Shown here piece by piece: positions 4,403 through 7,024 of a stretch of DNA of 7,024 nt (positions within the stretch are counted from its first letter, which is position 1; every line of letters begins with the position of its first letter). The stretch lies in the NCBI GenBank assembly GCA_009783675.1, contig WRDA01000071.1, forward strand, positions 1 through 7,024, given 5' to 3'. This DNA comes from Symbiobacteriaceae bacterium (GTDB lineage: Bacteria > Bacillota > JAAYKD01 > WRDA01). The notes beneath the pieces were generated by a model. The model was given only the letters and a program-made list of their open reading frames with translations. It had not been told where the DNA came from and did no database searches. Position numbers and translations under genes: made by a program.

Positions 4403-5443
4403 ATGTCTAATAGTTTAAACCAGGCACAGAGGAATCGCGCTGACGAGTTCTATACCCAGATGCCGGATATAGAAGCAGAGATGCGTCACTATAAACAGCA
4501 TTTTCGTGGCAAAGTAGTTCTATGTAACTGCGACGATCCGTATGAGAGTAACTTCTTCAAGTACTTTGCTCTAAACTTCAATGCCTTTGGTCTGAAACGA
4601 TTGATTGCGACCTGCTATGCTGGTTCTCCGGTAGCAGGGGAGCAGGTGCCACTTAGTGAAGTGGAGCCAATCCAACACCATCAACCAGGAAGGAGTAAGC
4701 CGCACAAGATTATCATTGAAGAAGTCACAGACGCTAATGGCGATGGCGCCACAGACCTGGCAGATGTGGAGTATCTTCTAAGGAGTAGGAAGAATGTTAT
4801 CACCCTACTGGATGGCGATGGTGACTTTCGTTCCCGGGAATGTATAGAATTGCTGAAACAATCAGACATTGTGGTTACTAACCCTCCGTTCTCGTTATTT
4901 CGGGAGTATGTGGCGCAGCTGATTGAGTATGACAAGAAGTTCATTATTATCGGGAACATGAACTCGGTTACGTACCGGGACTTCTTCCCATTCATTATGG
5001 ATAACAAGGTGTGGTACGGTGAAAGCATCCGAAGTGGCGATAGAGAGTTCCGTATACCGGAAGGATACCCGATGGCTGCTGCTGGCAGTCGCATCGATGA
5101 AATGGGTAGGCGGTTTATCAGGGTAAAGGGTGTTCGTTGGTTTACCAACCTGGATATTCCCAGGAGACGCGAGACGCTGACCTTATATAAACGGTACTGC
5201 ACTCAGGAACATCCCAAGTTTGACAACTTCGATGCAATCAACGTGGATAAAGTCGCTAATATCCCTTATGACTATCATGGGGTGATGGGTGTTCCTATTT
5301 CATTTTTCGATAGGTATAATCCAGATCAGTTCCAGATTATCGGCAATGAAAATATGCTATCTGTACCGAATGGTAGAGGGTATGTTAACGGGCAAAGGCT
5401 ATATGCACGTGTCTTCATCCGCCGTAGGGAGGCTGTGTCATGA
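4403..5443 (+). CDS. EcoRI-family adenine-specific DNA methyltransferase
   Basis: Transfers a methyl group from S-adenosylmethionine to adenine N6 in a specific DNA site; here presumably the self-marking half of a restriction-modification-like pair. At 346 residues it has the marks of the EcoRI methylase family: an N-terminal helix (NRADEFYTQMPDIEAEM), CNCDDP at 41-46 followed by ESNFFKYFALNFNAFGLKRLIATCYAGSP, catalytic motif NPPFSLFREY with NPPF at 160-163, FIIIGNMNSVTY, and C-terminal YDYHGVMGVPISFFDRYNPD. ATG 4403 has AAGGAGGT five bases before it; the frame is open back to 4268, but that part lacks a ribosome site and is AT-rich leader. The stop overlaps the start of the nuclease gene (ATGA), so the two are coupled and the methyltransferase is made first. 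The target sequence cannot be read from the protein. I saw no GAATTC in the window, but about one or two are expected by chance, so this is not informative. Confidence 0.92.
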   Translation: MSNSLNQAQRNRADEFYTQMPDIEAEMRHYKQHFRGKVVLCNCDDPYESNFFKYFALNFNAFGLKRLIATCYAGSPVAGEQVPLSEVEPIQHHQPGRSKPHKIIIEEVTDANGDGATDLADVEYLLRSRKNVITLLDGDGDFRSRECIELLKQSDIVVTNPPFSLFREYVAQLIEYDKKFIIIGNMNSVTYRDFFPFIMDNKVWYGESIRSGDREFRIPEGYPMAAAGSRIDEMGRRFIRVKGVRWFTNLDIPRRRETLTLYKRYCTQEHPKFDNFDAINVDKVANIPYDYHGVMGVPISFFDRYNPDQFQIIGNENMLSVPNGRGYVNGQRLYARVFIRRREAVS

Positions 5444-6519
5444 TAGTCTCCTTACATGAAATCACCATCCGGGAGGTTATCGAAAGCTACGTCGACAACG
5501 CTGAAGAAGGTGTGATCGGCTATGGTGGTCTCCTTAACATCCGCCCCAAGTATCAACGGGAGTTTGTCTACAACGATGCACAGCAGAGGGCGGTGATGGA
5601 GACCATCTTCAAAGGGTTTCCATTGAACGTCATGTACTGGGCGGTCAATAACGACAATCTGGAGGTGCTCGATGGCCAGCAGCGAACGATTAGCTTTTGT
5701 CGCTATGTCCAGGGGGACTATATGGTCGAAAACCGCTACTTTGGTAACCTGACAGAGAGAGAACGGCAGCAGGTACTGGACTATAAGCTGATGGTCTACT
5801 TCTGCGAAGGCGACGATCGGGATAAGCTGGACTGGTTTCGGGTGGTTAACATCGCTGGACTGAAGCTAACCGATCAGGAGCTGCGTAATGCGGTCTATAC
5901 AGGATCATGGTTGACCCACGCCAAGTCTATCTTTAGCCGTAGTAACTGCGCTGCGGCTAACCTTTCCTCCCGATATGTCAGAGCTACGCCCAACCGTCAG
6001 GAGCTTCTGGAAGTAGCGTTAAGCTGGCTCAGCGGCGATGAGATCGAGGCATACATGGCGAAGCACCAACACGACCCAAATGCTAACGAACTGTGGACAT
6101 ACTTCCATAATGTCATCCAATGGGTGGATCTGACCTTCCCGGTTTATCGCAGCGAAATGCGGAACTTACCCTGGCATACTCTGTATCAGGAGCATGGAAA
6201 GAGGCTGCTTGACACTGCTGCCTTGGAAACGAAAGTCCAGAGCTTGATGCAGGATGAAGATGTGACCAACAAGAAGGGTATTTATGCTTATGTGCTGGGT
6301 GGCGATGAACGGTCACTCAACATCCGGCGGTTCAGCGACGGGCAGAAGCGCGAAGCTTATGAACGGCAGTCTGGAGTGTGCAGCTTGTGCGGGGACTTCT
6401 GCGATTTCGGAGTAATGGAAGCCGATCACATAACCCCTTGGAGCAAAGGAGGCAGAACTGTTCCTGATAACTGCCAGTTGCTGTGTAGGGACTGTAATCG
6501 GCGTAAAGGAAATGTCTAG
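5440..6519 (+). CDS. DUF262 (GmrSD N-domain) protein fused to an HNH endonuclease
   Basis: A probable restriction-type nuclease, 359 residues. Residues about 10-160 form a DUF262/ParB-like NTPase fold: NIRPKYQREFVY at 33-44, KGFPLNVMYW and DGQQRT at 78-83 are its hallmark segments, and in GmrSD-like enzymes this domain binds or hydrolyses nucleotide. A helical linker follows (about 170-300). Residues 310-358 are an HNH domain with a zinc knuckle: C314/C317 (CSLC), D329-H330 in EADHITPW, N344 in PDNCQLLC, C349/C352 and N353 in the last position. The metal and catalytic residues appear complete. AGGGAGG seven bases before ATG 5440 is strong, and the gene overlaps the methyltransferase stop. Family precedent includes modified-DNA restriction (GmrSD, SspE). 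Linkage to an adenine methyltransferase instead suggests cleavage of unmethylated DNA with self protected, but this is inferred. Confidence 0.9.
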   Translation: MIVSLHEITIREVIESYVDNAEEGVIGYGGLLNIRPKYQREFVYNDAQQRAVMETIFKGFPLNVMYWAVNNDNLEVLDGQQRTISFCRYVQGDYMVENRYFGNLTERERQQVLDYKLMVYFCEGDDRDKLDWFRVVNIAGLKLTDQELRNAVYTGSWLTHAKSIFSRSNCAAANLSSRYVRATPNRQELLEVALSWLSGDEIEAYMAKHQHDPNANELWTYFHNVIQWVDLTFPVYRSEMRNLPWHTLYQEHGKRLLDTAALETKVQSLMQDEDVTNKKGIYAYVLGGDERSLNIRRFSDGQKREAYERQSGVCSLCGDFCDFGVMEADHITPWSKGGRTVPDNCQLLCRDCNRRKGNV

Positions 6520-6554
6520 CTCCTAAAAACACATCAGCATATATGCAAATCGAT

Positions 6555-6592
6555 GTAGCTCGGAAACAACCGTCATTGTTCTTCTTAGGCAT
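6555..6592 (-). pseudogene. Stub of a second integrase 5' end
   Basis: The minus strand from ATG 6592 reads MPKKNNDGCFRAT, 10 of 13 residues identical to the integrase start MPKKNKDGYFRST. By eye about 40 of 48 bases match 3872-3919. Homology stops after that codon run, and the frame runs on antisense through the nuclease gene without integrase features. No good ribosome site precedes it. It is the same way round as int and starts 36 bp after the nuclease stop, so the cargo operon lies between a complete integrase and this stub. Confidence 0.7.
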
Positions 6593-6677
6593 GAAGACGC
6601 CCCACTTTCGTGAGGTTATGTGTAAACTGTCTTGCTTTTGGCATGCTTTATCCTACAACGAGTATGTCAGATCATGG

Positions 6678-6698
6678 CTCGCTGAAAAGCGGGGTTTT
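6678..6698 (+). terminator. Candidate terminator after the nuclease operon
   Basis: CTCGCT (6678-6683), a GAAA tetraloop and AGCGGG (6688-6693) make a 6-bp stem with one T-G pair, followed by G and TTTT. It is the only terminator-like hairpin I see between the nuclease stop and the small-RNA promoter, about 160 bases past the gene. The rest of 6593-6756 shows nothing I can support. Confidence 0.45.
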
Positions 6699-6756
6699 GG
6701 CATTGCCCTTCTACTGGATGTGGCATCTGCCTGGTCTTAGAAAGACGACTTTTTTC

Positions 6757-6785
6757 TTGCATTCTCTGTCTGCACATGCTATTAT
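6757..6785 (+). promoter_or_regulatory. Promoter of the right small RNA
   Basis: TTGCAT (6757-6762), a 17-bp spacer and TATTAT (6780-6785), with TG at 6777-6778 giving an extended -10. Expected start near 6792. The -10 lies inside the inverted repeat 6766-6793. Confidence 0.75.
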
Positions 6786-6793
6786 GCAGACAG
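6766..6793. promoter_or_regulatory. Inverted repeat around the -10 of the right small-RNA promoter
   Basis: CTGTCTGCA (6766-6774) and TGCAGACAG (6785-6793) are perfect 9-bp arms around a 10-bp centre that contains most of the -10 box. A dimeric repressor bound here would silence the promoter. The sequence differs from the palindrome at the left RNA promoter. Confidence 0.5.
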
Positions 6794-6878
6794 AAGAACC
6801 ATCTGCTAAGGCAGAAGGTGAAATGAGTCAAAAAAGACTAACTGCACCCCTTACCATAAAGGGCAGTTAGTCTTTTTT
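6792..6878 (+). ncRNA. Antisense RNA, likely antitoxin of the holin-like toxin
   Basis: The predicted transcript is about 87 nt, from an extended -10 promoter to a strong terminator. Its last part (6830-6878) is convergent with the toxin gene and complementary to the toxin's last four codons (stop included) and the start of its 3' UTR, as in the txpA/RatA and bsrG/SR4 pairs of Bacillus, where 3' overlap blocks or degrades toxin mRNA. The 5' part carries TCTGC-TAAG-GGCAGA, shared with the left RNA at 108-188. The ATG at 6823, four bases after AAGG, opens a 15-codon frame that I consider incidental. Confidence 0.65.
6830..6878. terminator. Bidirectional terminator shared by antisense RNA and toxin mRNA
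   Basis: AAAAAAGACTAACTGC (6830-6845) and GCAGTTAGTCTTTTTT (6863-6878) are perfect complements, so a T run follows the stem on both strands. The toxin stop codon lies inside the stem (6867-6869). Both RNAs therefore overlap across at least this hairpin. Confidence 0.85.
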
Positions 6879-6962
6879 CCTGCTGTATAGGACCAGTCCC
6901 AGAACGGCTATGACTAGCATAGCGACCTGCAGAACAATCGACAGCATCTGGAAATCTGACAT
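6867..6962 (-). CDS. Holin-like type I toxin, 31 residues
   Basis: This tiny protein is missed by length-limited gene finders. It begins MSDFQMLSIV, continues as one hydrophobic span (about residues 6-26, including VAMLVIAVLGLVLY) and ends SRKKD. A single membrane span with a basic tail of this length is the pattern of the putative holin-like toxin family (Hol_Tox; TxpA/BsrG-like), which damages the membrane when its antisense RNA is lost. Start ATG 6962 has AAGGGGG upstream inside a small hairpin (6965-6980), as known for this toxin group. Its terminator is shared with the convergent antisense RNA. The toxin promoter is not clear and probably lies at or beyond the window end. Such genes often sit in Firmicute prophages. 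Confidence 0.72.
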   Translation of the reverse strand: MSDFQMLSIVLQVAMLVIAVLGLVLYSRKKD

Positions 6963-6964
6963 AT

Positions 6965-6980
6965 GGAGGTGTTCACCCCC
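6965..6980 (-). promoter_or_regulatory. Hairpin hiding the toxin Shine-Dalgarno
   Basis: On the minus strand GGGGGT, loop GAAC and ACCTCC pair over six base pairs with one G-T, placing the Shine-Dalgarno inside a stem directly before the start codon. Type I toxin mRNAs of this class often restrict translation this way. The distance from the G run to the ATG is long (13 bases) unless the hairpin is formed or remodelled. Confidence 0.55.
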
Positions 6981-7024
6981 TTCCGGTCAACGTAAGGCAC
7001 GATGACCTCCAAGGAATGGCGAAA

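Noticed and set aside
4279..6532. Shared TCCTAAAAA near both ends of the methyltransferase/nuclease cassette as target-site duplication
   Set aside because: The repeat is a short A-rich word, with no terminal inverted repeats or transposase nearby; chance is likely.
6543..6870. Plus-strand ORFs of 65 and 86 codons
   Set aside because: They cross the integrase stub, a terminator, the small-RNA promoter and the antisense RNA, with no ribosome site or recognisable domain.
1..7024. CRISPR array or insertion sequence
   Set aside because: No regularly spaced repeats and no transposase were seen; the only close direct repeats are the two 24-bp arm sites.

Overview
The window looks like part of a temperate bacteriophage (or a prophage) of a Gram-positive, low-to-mid GC Firmicute, probably from the Clostridia or Negativicutes. 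The evidence is strong AGGAGG-type ribosome binding sites, an LLH-type holin followed by an Amidase_3 endolysin with a stalk-type C-terminal domain, a Tn916/phage-type tyrosine integrase beside a tRNA-Gly 3' end, and a holin-like type I toxin of a Firmicutes family. The genus cannot be read from the sequence.

Layout, left to right. Positions 1-301 hold the tail of an upstream gene, a small-RNA gene (about 108-188) with its own promoter and terminator, and a second terminator-like hairpin. Positions 302-1518 are the lysis cassette (holin and amidase, overlapping by ATGA). Positions 1555-2452 hold a promoter, a long inverted repeat and a shortened large-serine-recombinase-like gene. Positions 2498-2774 look like an intact phage attachment site: a 57-nt tRNA-Gly(CCC) 3' piece flanked by two identical 24-bp direct repeats that resemble integrase arm sites. 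The tyrosine integrase (2713-3915, minus strand) follows. Positions 3916-4402 are noncoding but densely structured: five abutting hairpins, a possible 9-codon leader peptide and a terminator-like hairpin. Positions 4403-6519 are a two-gene operon: an EcoRI-family adenine methyltransferase, then a DUF262 (GmrSD N-domain) protein fused to an HNH nuclease. Positions 6520-7024 hold a stub of a second integrase 5' end, a second copy of the small-RNA gene, and a convergent 31-residue holin-like toxin gene, which together form a type I toxin-antitoxin module.

How the parts fit. Holin and amidase carry out lysis. The integrase and attP would insert the phage at a tRNA-Gly gene. The methyltransferase/DUF262-HNH pair reads as a phage-carried restriction-modification-like defence cargo sitting between the integrase and a partial copy of another integrase start. 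The toxin/antisense RNA pair could stabilise the element. The left small RNA resembles the antitoxin RNA but has no toxin beside it, only what may be the last codons of one.

The most noteworthy points are the methyltransferase plus DUF262-HNH pair with its structured leader, the two related small RNAs that bracket the locus, and the attachment site that seems to have both arms present.
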